This document shows positions 18,104 through 27,095 of a DNA stretch of 64,000 bases, piece by piece. Position 1 is the stretch's first letter, and the number at the start of each line of letters is the position of its first letter. The DNA lies in the NCBI GenBank assembly GCA_902601345.1, contig CACKMK010000005.1:1-64000 (forward strand), written 5' to 3'. This DNA is from an uncultured Candidatus Poseidoniales archaeon (GTDB lineage Archaea; Thermoplasmatota; Poseidoniia; Poseidoniales; Thalassarchaeaceae). The position numbers and the translations under genes were made by a program. Under the pieces are notes generated by a model, which saw only the letters and a list, made by a program, of their open reading frames with translations, was not told the DNA's origin and did no database searches.

Positions 18104-19126
18104 TTACTGAGGGGAGAAGTCAAGCAGAACCTTCCCCTTGTTCTTCCTATCGTGCATATGCATCTGGGCATCGGCCACATCCTCGAATCTCCAAACTCCA
18201 TCGATTACTGGATCAATTTCCCCGTCACTGAGCATCCTCGACAGATCATCTAGATGGCCCTTGAAAATTGACTCGTCCTCCAGCAATCCCATGTGGACCC
18301 CAAAAACTGCCTTGTTAGAGGTCATCAGCTTTAGTGGATCGAATCTTGGCATCCCCCACCACATCCTGAACTCAGAAATCCTTGATCTTCTGTTGCCCTT
18401 CACCGCAGCAGATGCCCCGAAGTAGTACAATTTACCTCCCTTCCTTATCGACTTGTATGATCGGAGTAGGTGTTTGCCACCTACCGGATCGATCGCATGA
18501 TGGACTCCTCTTCCTTCTGTCATGCTCTTGCAGACATCAACAAAATCCTCCTCTTCCCTGTCCACGAATCTCATCCCTAACGACTCAACGAAATCCTTCT
18601 TCGGTGCCGAAGCAGTTCCGACTACTAGTGACGCACCCAGGGCATTGCAGATTTGTGCGACCGCAGTCCCAACTCCTCCAGCCGCATGGTGGATAAGCAC
18701 GGTTTCACCCCGCACTATTCTTCCCAGATGAACTAACATGTGATATGAGGTTCCGTAGGTAACCGGGATAGCTGCCGCCTGATCGAAAGAAACAGAGTCG
18801 GGAATCTTTACCGCTCTTCCTGCATCTAGACAGACCTTCTCGGCATAACCCCCAAATCCAGTCATAGCGAGAACCCGGTCTCCCTTCTCCAGAGAATCAA
18901 CCCCCTCTCCCAAGCCTATCACCTCGCCCGCTGTTTCGTATCCTGGGGTGAAAGGGTAGTCAGGACTTGACCCATACAAGCCCTGCCTCATCATCAGTTC
19001 AGCGAAGTTCACTCCCGCACGGTGAACTCTCACGCAAACCTCTCCCTTCGCGGGCGATGGGTCCTCTGCCTCTACTATCTGTATGGTTTCGACACCACCT
19101 GCTCTTGGATATACTACCTTCTTCAA
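18104..19126 (-). CDS. Quinone oxidoreductase / VAT1-like medium-chain dehydrogenase
   Basis: A 340-residue zinc-independent medium-chain dehydrogenase/reductase. An N-terminal GroES-like domain (RVHRAGVNFAELMMRQG) is followed by a Rossmann domain with the dinucleotide motif HHAAGGVGTAVAQICNALGA near residue 150. No zinc-binding cysteine cluster is seen, which fits quinone oxidoreductase and VAT-1 homologues that use NADPH. The open frame extends upstream into the nitroreductase gene. The TTG at 19126 (LKKVVYPRAGG) was chosen because family similarity begins there and it lies 32 bases after the nitroreductase stop. Confidence 0.85.
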   Translation of the reverse strand: MKKVVYPRAGGVETIQIVEAEDPSPAKGEVCVRVHRAGVNFAELMMRQGLYGSSPDYPFTPGYETAGEVIGLGEGVDSLEKGDRVLAMTGFGGYAEKVCLDAGRAVKIPDSVSFDQAAAIPVTYGTSYHMLVHLGRIVRGETVLIHHAAGGVGTAVAQICNALGASLVVGTASAPKKDFVESLGMRFVDREEEDFVDVCKSMTEGRGVHHAIDPVGGKHLLRSYKSIRKGGKLYYFGASAAVKGNRRSRISEFRMWWGMPRFDPLKLMTSNKAVFGVHMGLLEDESIFKGHLDDLSRMLSDGEIDPVIDGVWRFEDVADAQMHMHDRKNKGKVLLDFSPQ

Positions 19127-19158
19127 TTTACCAATCCCTTTTCCGAACTCGAACCATC

Positions 19159-19725
19159 CTAAGGCAGATAGGTCCTTATTTCCTCCACTGCCTTCTTGGC
19201 AATTGATGGAATCTTCTCCGGATATCCCGCCTTGATGAATCCAACAATCCGCTCCTTCTCCCTGGATACGTCGATTGCCGCATATGCAGCTTCGGATCGA
19301 GTTATCGCTCCTGTACTCCACTGAGAGCCGACCCCATTGCCCCATAGTGATAGGGCCATGTTCTGGATTGCACATGCCGTCGCAGCATAGTCCTCTTCTT
19401 CCCTGAATGGGTCCTGAGGACTTCTTGCGCTCGTCACACATATTAGCAGAGGAGGAGAGAAGATCTTCTCAACGGCCTTGGAGATTTTGGCCCCTAGCTT
19501 TTCTATATCTGTCGTTTTTTTCTCCGCCAGCTTCTCAACCTCAGGTATCAGCGATTCCCTGGTCTTGTCACCCATTACGTAGAATTTCCATGGATGCGTA
19601 TTCTTGTGGCAGGGCGCATTACTGGCAGCTTCGAACGCACACTCGAGAATCCGATCAGGAACCTCCTCTCGCTTGTACCTGTAAACTGTGCGTCTGGAAG
19701 TCAATGCTTGCTGCACGCCACCCAT
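19159..19725 (-). CDS. Nitroreductase-family flavoprotein
   Basis: A 188-residue nitroreductase-like protein. The FMN-binding SRRTVYRY motif lies near the N-terminus, ASNAPCHKNTHPWKFYV follows, and AIQNMALSLWGNGVGSQWST is the helix that packs at the dimer interface and flavin site. Such proteins are dimeric FMN enzymes that reduce quinones, nitro compounds or other electrophiles with NAD(P)H. ATG 19725 is used; a GTG at 19734 overlapping the upstream stop as GTGA is the alternative. It lies between pterin dehydratase and an oxidoreductase in one minus-strand group. Confidence 0.85.
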   Translation of the reverse strand: MGGVQQALTSRRTVYRYKREEVPDRILECAFEAASNAPCHKNTHPWKFYVMGDKTRESLIPEVEKLAEKKTTDIEKLGAKISKAVEKIFSPPLLICVTSARSPQDPFREEEDYAATACAIQNMALSLWGNGVGSQWSTGAITRSEAAYAAIDVSREKERIVGFIKAGYPEKIPSIAKKAVEEIRTYLP

Positions 19726-19730
19726 CCTTC

Positions 19731-20045
19731 TCACCGTTGGATGGTGTCGAACTTGGCTGCCAGCACGAAGTCAGACTCAGTGAGGCCGTCAATCTTGTGG
19801 GTGTAGATAACGGAAACAATCCTCCCCCACCCTAATTCGAAGTCAGCATGATGATTCTGCTGCTCACATATTTCTCCCAACTGATTGGTAAATTCCAGAG
19901 CCGAAACGAAGTCTGGGAATGACCATGTACGAGTAAGGTGATGGTTCTCCACTACCTCCCAATCATCATGAATCTGAGATAGGAAAGCACTCGATTCCTC
20001 CTCACTTAGGGGCGGAACTCCGCCTTTACAGGGAATACACTCCAT
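19731..20045 (-). CDS. 4a-hydroxytetrahydrobiopterin (pterin carbinolamine) dehydratase
   Basis: A 104-residue PCD. It has the N-terminal CIPCKGGVPPLSEEE often seen in this family, the active-site histidines in NHHADFELGW, and the ending THKIDGLTESDFVLA, which matches the conserved TH..GGLT..D pattern. It dehydrates 4a-hydroxytetrahydropterin during recycling of the pterin used by aromatic amino acid hydroxylases; some homologues act in other pterin pathways. ATG 20045 is preferred to TTG 20063. No hydroxylase is visible in the window, but a FolM-like SDR and FolB at 37-38 kb could supply a tetrahydropterin. Confidence 0.9.
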   Translation of the reverse strand: MECIPCKGGVPPLSEEESSAFLSQIHDDWEVVENHHLTRTWSFPDFVSALEFTNQLGEICEQQNHHADFELGWGRIVSVIYTHKIDGLTESDFVLAAKFDTIQR

Positions 20046-20067
20046 ATCCGATAGATTATCCAAAAAC

Positions 20068-20520
20068 TCACCCCCAAGAAAGATTGTTGCCGTGCCCTTC
20101 GCTGGTTTTCTCCGCCATCTCGTGAACCTCGGACCTTCTCTTCATGTCTTCCTTCTCGAACTTTAGTAACTCTTCATCCTCTATGTATGACTTTCTGAGA
20201 TGTGTAACTAGCCTTACCTCCACGATGGCGTCTCGTGATATAGACCTGAAACCTCTGTCCTCGTCCAAGATATCGATAGAAGAACTTCTCCCCCCTACCA
20301 TCATCCCCTTTATCCAGGGGTCCCTTCCTTCTGGAAGCATCCTACTATCCAGAAGAATCTCCACCAGGTCATCTTTCCTCAGGCCGTACTTCCTGTCAAG
20401 AAGAGGCCCATGAAAAACATCGCCCAACTCTCCAAGATCTGGTGAACCATATTCCTCGAAGAAACTCATGGCCCACTGTGGCAGGGTGACGTTGTCACCT
20501 TCGCCCGTCGCATCCGACAT
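20068..20520 (-). CDS. Conserved-looking protein of unknown function
   Basis: A 150-residue soluble protein. It has an acidic N-terminal half (FFEEYGSPDLGELGDVFHGP), a central DDLVEILLDSRMLPEGRDPW, and a charged helical C-terminus with DEELLKFEKEDMKRRSEV. I do not recognise any domain and see no cysteine cluster, P-loop or membrane segment. It heads the minus-strand group running through the carbinolamine dehydratase, nitroreductase and quinone oxidoreductase, with a 22-base gap to the dehydratase. Function unknown. Confidence 0.6.
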   Translation of the reverse strand: MSDATGEGDNVTLPQWAMSFFEEYGSPDLGELGDVFHGPLLDRKYGLRKDDLVEILLDSRMLPEGRDPWIKGMMVGGRSSSIDILDEDRGFRSISRDAIVEVRLVTHLRKSYIEDEELLKFEKEDMKRRSEVHEMAEKTSEGHGNNLSWG

Positions 20521-20637
20521 ATGCCTACGTTCCGGAGGTCATAGAAAAACAAGCGGGTCAGAACATTTTGTTTTCTACTACCATCTTTGCTAATGATTGA
20601 AGTGCAATACCGTGGCGGAATCGACGGAGACAGTGCC

Positions 20638-21699
20638 ATGGCATCAGTTGAATGGAGGTCAATTCCGACTGTACTCTATCCTCAAGAAATTCTTGACAAG
20701 GCATTCGGAAGGGCGAGTAGTCAGGCGGATTTAGTCGAGGATCCAGACAAATATCACAGAGTTAGGAAGCAGATGAACCGAATGGTCCAGTCTGCATGCG
20801 ACGTGGCGACCAAGACTCTGAACTCGTACGTTGATAGGTGGCCTAGCCTGAATGCACTGACAGAATTCGATCGATCTCTTGTAGACGCAGCAGTAGGATG
20901 TGATGACTATAAGAGAAATCTGGCTTCCCTACAATGGGCTGCAGAGAGGTCTCAGAGAATTTCTGGAGAAGCTCAGGCAAAGATTCTGAGATTGAGGGAC
21001 ATTGACGGTTTTCACAAGGCAAGAAGACACGCATACGGGAGACTTTCCTCAGTAATTGATCAGATTTCGCCCCAAATCATTTGGCTAGGAGATGCCAGGA
21101 ATATCCTAAGAAAACTGCCCTCAATCGATCCGAGCGAACCCTGTATCGTGGTAGCTGGCTCTCCCAATGTTGGAAAATCTGCTCTTATCGGGGCACTGTC
21201 TAGCGGAGAGCCACAAGTTGCGTCTTACCCATTCACCACCAAGCAGTTGCACGTTGGTCACTTCACGCATCGGAGGAGGGTATACCAAATGGTGGATACC
21301 CCGGGACTTCTAGACCGGCCAATGGATGAGAGGAACCAAATTGAGATGCAGGCCATTGCCGCCCTAGAGCACCTAGGAGACGTACTTCTCTTCTTGATAG
21401 ACAGATCTTCCGAGTCTACTACCCATATCTCGGAGCAGGAAAGACTCCTGAGGGAGGTGAGAGGTCTTCTCTCCGATAGGCAAGTCCTACTAGTTTCATC
21501 CAAGTCCGATATAACCGAAGAAGAAAACTCTGCAGATGACCATAGGATTAGTTCAGTAACAGGGCACGGGCTGGAGTACCTTCGTTCTAATCTGATTGAC
21601 ATTATCGATGCTGACAGGGTGGAAGACCCACTGAAACTTCCAGAGAACTGGCCTAGAGAGGATGAAGGAAGTGGGGACTTCGACCTAGACGTGCCATGA
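20638..21699 (+). CDS. NOG1-type GTP-binding protein
   Basis: A 353-residue NOG1/OBG-class GTPase. An N-terminal helical domain (IPTVLYPQEILDKAFGRAS) precedes the G domain: P-loop GSPNVGKS at residues 174-181, switch region YPFTTKQLHVGHF, and DTPG at 220-223. The base-recognition loop reads SKSD instead of the usual NKxD. NOG1 proteins act in large ribosomal subunit assembly in eukaryotes, and archaeal homologues are assumed to do the same. ATG 20638 puts the family N-terminus at its usual place; in-frame ATG 20593 would add 15 residues. Confidence 0.85.
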   Translation: MASVEWRSIPTVLYPQEILDKAFGRASSQADLVEDPDKYHRVRKQMNRMVQSACDVATKTLNSYVDRWPSLNALTEFDRSLVDAAVGCDDYKRNLASLQWAAERSQRISGEAQAKILRLRDIDGFHKARRHAYGRLSSVIDQISPQIIWLGDARNILRKLPSIDPSEPCIVVAGSPNVGKSALIGALSSGEPQVASYPFTTKQLHVGHFTHRRRVYQMVDTPGLLDRPMDERNQIEMQAIAALEHLGDVLLFLIDRSSESTTHISEQERLLREVRGLLSDRQVLLVSSKSDITEEENSADDHRISSVTGHGLEYLRSNLIDIIDADRVEDPLKLPENWPREDEGSGDFDLDVP

Positions 21700-21801
21700 G
21701 TGGCCGCAGATAACGCAATAGAAGTTGTGACCCCCGTATGAGGCGGATATCCCGGAAACGTCTACCTCCGAACCGCAATTTGGGCACTTCGTCACACGCA
21801 T
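21685..21801 (-). CDS. 38-residue zinc-ribbon protein
   Basis: A very short gene of 38 codons plus stop: a Met, then TKCPNCGSEVDVSG, then NFYCVICGHSWHV at the C-terminus. The two C-x2-C-G pairs are 18 residues apart and form a classic zinc ribbon. The reading frame is well composed and starts with ATG at 21801. The 3' end overlaps the end of the NOG1-type gene on the opposite strand by 15 bases. Small zinc ribbons of this kind are common in archaea, often near translation or transcription genes. No specific function can be given. Confidence 0.65.
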   Translation of the reverse strand: MRVTKCPNCGSEVDVSGISASYGGHNFYCVICGHSWHV

Positions 21802-21846
21802 ACTCACGCTAATCAGGAGGGGTTATTCAACGATACTGAATATGGC

Positions 21847-22437
21847 TTACACTTCGCGACTAAAGCGATTGAGTATGGTTCGAACGGGAAAAGCCATCTC
21901 TCCAGCCCCCAATAATAGAAGGGCAGAGGTCCCAGCTAGAACGATCTCGACGTAATTGTCCAAGTGGATACTCGCGTCCATGTCTACATCCTGCATGGAG
22001 AGTCCAGAGCCCTCGTATCCTCCCGTTACGAATCTGTATTCCCCGGGTTCCAACCTGAACGTCATCAAACCACCATTATCTGGTCCTCCTACTATGAGAT
22101 ACTTCCTTATCTCCTCCTCTGTACAAGGGGTAAGTCGTGTGGACGAATCTGGAGGACACTCTTCGGCTGCAGATGCTTCTACCACTCCCAACCATCCTCT
22201 TTCAGGCTCTTCCCATTCTATCTCCAATGTAATATCAAGTAGGGCGAATGCTGTTGGAACTTCCATGTCCTCCAGATTCATCGCCACATTGCACCCCTCA
22301 TCTCCGTCGGAACAAGGAACAATTGGTGCCTCGCTACTTGTAGTCGGAGCTTGGTATCCAATTAGACTTAGAACCACGATCAAGGCGCACAATAATCCAA
22401 ACAACATTGGCAGCAGAGAGAGGATTCTGACCATCAT
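21847..22437 (-). CDS. Membrane-anchored exported protein, unknown function
   Basis: A 196-residue protein. An N-terminal membrane segment or signal anchor lies at about residues 4-27 (LSLLPMLFGLLCALIVVLSL), then an extracytoplasmic domain of about 130 residues, then a second helix at about 163-180 (VEIVLAGTSALLLLGAGEMA) and a short basic tail. The outer domain has four cysteines (PCSDGDEGC and the pair EECPPDS/TPCTEE) that could form disulfides. No known family recognised. It lies 28 bases after the end of the zinc-ribbon membrane gene and is in the same direction. Confidence 0.6.
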   Translation of the reverse strand: MMVRILSLLPMLFGLLCALIVVLSLIGYQAPTTSSEAPIVPCSDGDEGCNVAMNLEDMEVPTAFALLDITLEIEWEEPERGWLGVVEASAAEECPPDSSTRLTPCTEEEIRKYLIVGGPDNGGLMTFRLEPGEYRFVTGGYEGSGLSMQDVDMDASIHLDNYVEIVLAGTSALLLLGAGEMAFPVRTILNRFSREV

Positions 22438-22465
22438 GGCAACTTGACTCCTAAATCTCCACTGT

Positions 22466-22774
22466 TCAACCTGATGCCCCCATGTATATCTGAACTACTA
22501 GCATTCCCACGAAAACAACAATGCCGAGATACATGATGAATGAGAAACGCTTCCTCGATTTCTCCCTCCTTTCATATATCCTAGCGCAGCCATCATCCCC
22601 ACATATAGGGGGGTCGCTTTCCAAAGAAATTGGTTTCCAGCAAACTGAGCAATGTCTATGTGAATCCACGCTGACTCTGGATGATGACCGTTTCTTCCTC
22701 TGGGTCGCAGCAGAATGGGCCTGTTTCGCTGTCCTCTGTGCGGCTTTCAGTATTGTATCCTTTCTACTAGCCAT
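22466..22774 (-). CDS. DUF2116-like zinc-ribbon membrane protein
   Basis: A 102-residue protein. It has a basic N-terminal 35 residues, a zinc-binding knuckle (HCSVCWKPISLESDPPICGD plus a following Cys), then a basic stretch ERREKSRKR and one C-terminal membrane helix (FIMYLGIVVFVGMLVVQIYM). This layout matches the DUF2116-type Zn-ribbon proteins of archaea, whose function is unknown. Its start overlaps the pyrH stop by one base (TAATG), so it is translated from the same transcript as the UMP kinase. Confidence 0.75.
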   Translation of the reverse strand: MASRKDTILKAAQRTAKQAHSAATQRKKRSSSRVSVDSHRHCSVCWKPISLESDPPICGDDGCARIYERREKSRKRFSFIMYLGIVVFVGMLVVQIYMGASG

Positions 22775-23475
22775 TATGGAGTCACCATCGTCCCTTCGAA
22801 ATATTCCCCATTTATGGAGGATGATATTCTTCGAGGTTCCCTTCCATCGAGGACATCTAGGGGGAGTCCATTTGCTCTAGCCTCCCCAACTCCAACAGGG
22901 TCAACAACCTTCGAAGAACCCGCATCTGCATGATCAGGCGGACCTACGATTTCTTGTAATTCATCCAGGGTCAACCTGTCAAACGATTCTGCATCCGGAT
23001 TTTCCCTCGGGTCTTCAGAGTGAACCTTCGCAACATTCGTCGCAATTATGCACTTGTCGGCTCTGTATTGTATTGCCAATCTGATTGCTACTGCATCAGT
23101 GGTATGGCCTGGAACCGTCCCCCCCATTACAATTACTGGAAAGTCTGACAATTCATCAACTGCCTCATCGATGCTTTTCGGAATATTCTCTGAAACTTCG
23201 ACCCCTCCTTCTGCAATAGCCTCTCTGACTATTGTTGCATTCAGCCTAGTAGCTGCAATTCCTATTCTATCAAGATGGGATAAGTCGTGGATTACCGGTC
23301 TAGCCAAATCTATGCCTTCCCGTGCAGGAGCCCCCCCTCCAACTACTAATGCTAGTTTAATGCCTGAACTTACGCTATTCTTCACCACTCCAACCATATC
23401 TTCCAGCCATTTGTGACGCTCCTCCACTTCCGGTCTCAAGAGACTCCCGCCAAGAGCAACAACAACCGTCGCCAT
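22774..23475 (-). CDS. pyrH: UMP kinase, archaeal type
   Basis: A 233-residue amino acid kinase-fold enzyme that phosphorylates UMP to UDP with ATP. Diagnostic archaeal PyrH stretches are VVALGGSLL at the N-terminus, LVVGGGAPARE near residue 42, DRIGIAATRLNATIV near residue 69, and the nucleotide-site GGTVPGHTTDAVA near residue 117. Length matches archaeal enzymes. With carAB, dut and purD nearby it is part of nucleotide supply. It is divergent from the release factor gene, sharing a 96-base upstream region. Two in-frame seven-base C runs lie in this gene. Confidence 0.93.
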   Translation of the reverse strand: MATVVVALGGSLLRPEVEERHKWLEDMVGVVKNSVSSGIKLALVVGGGAPAREGIDLARPVIHDLSHLDRIGIAATRLNATIVREAIAEGGVEVSENIPKSIDEAVDELSDFPVIVMGGTVPGHTTDAVAIRLAIQYRADKCIIATNVAKVHSEDPRENPDAESFDRLTLDELQEIVGPPDHADAGSSKVVDPVGVGEARANGLPLDVLDGREPRRISSSINGEYFEGTMVTP

Positions 23476-23571
23476 CGTCCATAGGTTGGCACCTTGCCTT
23501 TCAATACGTATGCTCTTGTAGCGCTGAAGGGTTGAAATGCCGCCCTTCGCGGCTGAACACGGAGGAGGAGC

Positions 23572-24819
23572 ATGTCCGAGGATCTGGAACTACAACAGCG
23601 CCGACTAAGGCTGAAGAAGAGCCTCAAGGAACTGTCTGATATGAAAGGCATGGGGACAGAACTAGTCACGGTAGTCATCCCTCCTGAGAAGATGATTAGC
23701 GATGTTCGGCATCAACTAGGAAACGAGATGGGCCAGGCTGCTAATATCAAGTCAAAATCAACGAAGAAACATGTCACGGACGCCTTGGAATCCGCTATTT
23801 CCTCACTCAACAGGTACAAAACCCCGGGCGAAGGGGGGATTGCAATTTTCGTTGGACACGTCATCGTGGGAAATAATAAGACAAAATTGACATCAACAGT
23901 AATCGACAATCCGCCTGAGCCTTTTTCATCATTCAGGTATAGATGCGACTCAACCTTCGAGATCAGCCAATTAGAAGAGATGCTAATCGATCGCACTTCC
24001 TACGGATTATTCGTAATTGACAGGTCCGAGGCCGCCTATGGGCTGGCATCCGGGAAAAGGCTGCATTTCCAGGAGCACATCACATCCCTAGTCCCATCAA
24101 AACACGGGAGAGGTGGCCAGTCTGCCCAGAGATTCGAGCGCCTTATCGAAGAAGCCGCTCATAACTTCTTCAAGAAAGCCACAGAGAGAGCATGCAATTA
24201 CTGGCTTCCCATGGTAAATGACCTGAAGGGAATAATCATTGGTGGTCCGGGAGCAACAAAGGACTTCGTCGTGAAGAATGACTATTTCCACCACGAAATA
24301 AAGAAACTCATAGCAGAGCCTTTCTTCGATGTAGGTTACTCCAATGAAAGCGGATTGAGGGAATTGGTCCAACGCGCCGGCTCTACTATGGATCAGATCG
24401 AGTTAGATGTTGAGAGAACTATAGTTGATAGGTTCCTGCAAGAGGTGATGCAGGCAAATCCAAAGGCAACATATGGGGAAGTGATGATCCGCTCAGCACT
24501 AGACCAAGGAGCAGTAGAGACTCTTTTGATATCTGAGGCAGTTACAATGAGAAGGGTACAATGGATTTGTAAAGATTGCAAGAATACTTGGAAAACATCA
24601 CATGACAAATCCTCCGCACCACCTAATTGCCCGGAATGTGGATCGGACAAGGTCTTCGAAGACGAGGAAAATTCGATGGAATTGATAGATGAACTTACAG
24701 TTTTGGCCGGTCACACCTCGGCAAAGGTGCGAATAATTTCCTTGGATACCGAAGAAGGGGCCACTCTGAATACTGCATTCGGAGGCATAGCGGCTCTTCT
24801 GAGGTATGCTATTTCTTGA
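23572..24819 (+). CDS. prf1: Peptide chain release factor aRF1
   Basis: A 415-residue class I release factor of the eukaryotic/archaeal eRF1 type. The stop-codon-recognition domain carries the NIKS loop (ANIKSKSTKKHV) near residue 62. The peptidyl-tRNA hydrolysis domain has GRGGQSAQRF near residue 182. The C-terminal domain includes a zinc-ribbon insertion (CKDCKNTW and CPECGSD). It reads all three stop codons and triggers peptide release in the ribosome. Length is standard. The argS start overlaps its last codons by 14 bases. Confidence 0.96.
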   Translation: MSEDLELQQRRLRLKKSLKELSDMKGMGTELVTVVIPPEKMISDVRHQLGNEMGQAANIKSKSTKKHVTDALESAISSLNRYKTPGEGGIAIFVGHVIVGNNKTKLTSTVIDNPPEPFSSFRYRCDSTFEISQLEEMLIDRTSYGLFVIDRSEAAYGLASGKRLHFQEHITSLVPSKHGRGGQSAQRFERLIEEAAHNFFKKATERACNYWLPMVNDLKGIIIGGPGATKDFVVKNDYFHHEIKKLIAEPFFDVGYSNESGLRELVQRAGSTMDQIELDVERTIVDRFLQEVMQANPKATYGEVMIRSALDQGAVETLLISEAVTMRRVQWICKDCKNTWKTSHDKSSAPPNCPECGSDKVFEDEENSMELIDELTVLAGHTSAKVRIISLDTEEGATLNTAFGGIAALLRYAIS

Positions 24820-26591
24820 GGTGGTTCGGATTAAGGAATTGATAAACCAACTAAAACCCTCATTCTCCAATGCCATGAATTCACTGGACGTACCAGAATC
24901 AACATGGCTGCCCCTTCTAGGAAAGGCAACTGTGGAGGATCATGGGGATGTGGCTCTTCCTTGCCACTCTTTGGCCGGAATTATGAAAAAGGCACCTCAG
25001 GAAATTGCTGAACAGATTTCCGAACTTGTAGCATCCGACTTGAAATCATTCGCCACCGTTTCATCTATGAGCGGATTTGTTAATATTACAGCCAAGCCAG
25101 AATGGCTGTCGAAGCGAATATCGATACTACTCGGGGATACTAGGCTCGGAGTTAGCGTTGATGAGAAGAAAACCTTCGTCGTGGACTACTCCGCTCCGAA
25201 TGTCGCCAAAGAGATGCATGTGGGACATCTTAGATCAACTGTTATCGGAGACACGATTGTAAGGATGCTGGAATTCAAGGGGCATACTGTAATTAGAGAG
25301 AATCATGTTGGTGACTGGGGTACTCCATTCGGCATGTTGATTGAGCATCTCCTAGATTTAGGGGAAGACCGCGCTGCAAACGAATTAGGAGTAGGAGACC
25401 TGGATTCCTTCTACAAGCAGGCCAGATCAAAGTTCGTCTCCGATGAAGAATTCGCTAACCGTTCCAGGAGCCGTGTAGTAATGCTACAGGGAGGGGATGC
25501 AGAGACGCTCCGTTTGTGGCGCATTCTAGTGGACGAGTCAATGAGGTACTTCAACGAAGTTTACTCAATGCTCGGAGTAATGCTTACCGACGACGATATC
25601 AGAGGCGAGTCCAGCTATCAAAAACTGCTACCGGAGGTGGTTGAGAGACTCAGAGAATCCGGAGACCTCGAGAAGAGCGATGGTGCTGATGTCGTTTTCC
25701 CGGGCGGCTGGGTTAATCGAGACGGAGAACCCCTTCCAATGATAATTAGGAAGGCAGATGGTGGTTACAACTACAGTACTTCAGATCTGGCATGCATAAT
25801 AGACAGAGTTGAGAGACTAGGCAGTGATGGATTCCTGTATGTTGTCGGGACTCCACAGAAACAGCATTTCGAGATGGTATTCCAAGTAGCAAAGAAAGCT
25901 GGTTTCATGAGTAACAATCACCAAGCAGTACACGTAAACTTCGGATCTGTTTTGGATACTGACGGAAAGGTTCTGAAGAGTAGAGAGGGCGAGGTGATAA
26001 AGCTCCACGACCTTCTCAAAGAAGCAATAAGGCGTGCCGAGCAGTCTATAGATGACAAGAATCCAGATTTAGCAGGCAAGGAAAGGGAAGAAGTCGCTAG
26101 AGCGGTGGGAATCGGCGCTGTGAAGTATGCCGACCTATCAACTGAGAGGACCAAAGATTACGTTTTCGACTGGGAGAAGATGCTATCATTCGAGGGAAAT
26201 ACTGCTCCATATCTTCAATACGCATACGCCAGAATATCCAGTATCTTCAGAAAGTGGGGGGGGCGATAGGGAATCTCTTACAACGAACTTCGAATCTCTG
26301 ATGGAAAGCGAAATTAGCACCCTTAGGAGTGAAGAAATTTTACTTTCTAGAAGACTAGTGGAGTTCCCTTCGATTTTAGATGACTCGGTTTCAACTTTTA
26401 GCCCCCATAAGCTCTGCAAGCACCTGCACTCAATAGCATCCTCTTTTGCCTCCTTTTACGAGAATTGCGGAATACTCAAGGAGGATAATGAGATAATTTC
26501 TCAGAGACGTCTTGCTCTGTGTGAAGTCACCTCTAGAGAACTGAAACTGGGCTTGGAAATGATGGGAATCAATGTTCCAGAGAGAATGTGA
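24806..26591 (+). CDS. argS: Arginyl-tRNA synthetase, frameshifted at a G8 run
   Basis: Two frames together give a full ArgRS of about 594 residues. The first frame (487 codons) holds the N-terminal domain, the HIGH-type motif EMHVGHLRSTVIGD near residue 136, the KMSKS-region DGKVLKSREGE near residue 390, and the start of the anticodon-binding domain (YLQYAYARISSIFRKWG). It then stops. The next frame continues with DRESLTTNFESLMESE and a typical DALR helix (HSIASSFASFYENCGI). The break is the G8 run at 26256-26263; seven Gs would give continuous ...RKWGGDRES.... It charges tRNA-Arg. It overlaps prf1 by 14 bases. Confidence 0.92.
26256..26263 (+). other. argS: G8 homopolymer at the argS frame break
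   Basis: Eight consecutive coding-strand Gs are followed by CGATAG, producing a premature stop. Seven Gs restore the DALR anticodon-binding domain in frame. This is the same error type as in carB and lipA. Confidence 0.85.
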
Positions 26592-26604
26592 ATCCAGGCA
26601 TGTT

Positions 26605-26614
26605 CAAATTATAC
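26605..26614 (+). promoter_or_regulatory. TATA-like element before the peroxiredoxin gene
   Basis: The AT-rich stretch CAAATTATAC is centred about 22 bases before the ATG at 26631, in an otherwise mixed sequence. That spacing fits an archaeal core promoter with a leaderless or very short-leader transcript. No SD-like sequence is seen before this ATG. Confidence 0.4.
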
Positions 26615-26630
26615 ACCCCATAGCCCCAAC

Positions 26631-27095
26631 ATGGTAAAAGTAGGCGATATGGCGCCCGATTTCACTCTGAAGAATACCTCTAAGGAAGCAGTAAGACTAT
26701 CTGAACATCATGGAAAGACCGTGATTCTAGCATTTTATCCTGGAGCCTTTACCGGAGTTTGTGACCAAGAGATGTGTTCCTTCCAGGAAAATCTTGCCAA
26801 ACTAAACGGTTGCAATGCGACTGTATTGGGGATAAGTGTCGACTCCCCATGGGCTAATGCGGAGTTCTCTAGAAGATACAACCTAGAATTCGAACTTCTA
26901 TCGGATTTGGATAGAGTCGTTGTGGAGGCATATGATGCAAAATTCATCGGATTAGGAGGCATTGAGGGCTACGTCAGCGCCAATCGAGTGGTCATAATTA
27001 TCGATAGTGAGGGGACGGTTCAGTATCGTTGGGTAGCTGAAAACCCAGGAGTTGAGCCTGATTACGAAGAGATTGTCTCTTTCTGCTCCGCTTAG
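26631..27095 (+). CDS. Peroxiredoxin, BCP/PrxQ type
   Basis: A 154-residue thioredoxin-fold peroxidase that reduces hydrogen peroxide and organic hydroperoxides. The peroxidatic Cys is C44 in PGAFTGVCDQEMC, and a second Cys at C49 gives the C-x4-C spacing of atypical two-Cys PrxQ/BCP enzymes. The conserved Pro-Gly before the active site and the arginine in VSANRVVIII are also present. Length is normal. It stands alone with its own promoter-like TATA element and overlaps the end of the convergent M28 peptidase by 4 bases. Confidence 0.93.
   Translation: MVKVGDMAPDFTLKNTSKEAVRLSEHHGKTVILAFYPGAFTGVCDQEMCSFQENLAKLNGCNATVLGISVDSPWANAEFSRRYNLEFELLSDLDRVVVEAYDAKFIGLGGIEGYVSANRVVIIIDSEGTVQYRWVAENPGVEPDYEEIVSFCSA

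Noticed and set aside
18104..19441. 445-codon version of the quinone oxidoreductase
   Set aside because: The upstream 105 codons lie in the nitroreductase coding region in another frame and have no similarity to the enzyme family; the start was placed at TTG 19126.
26240..26300. In-frame TAG in argS as a pyrrolysine or readthrough codon
   Set aside because: Reading through in the same frame gives about ten unrelated residues and another stop, while the conserved domain is in a different frame.
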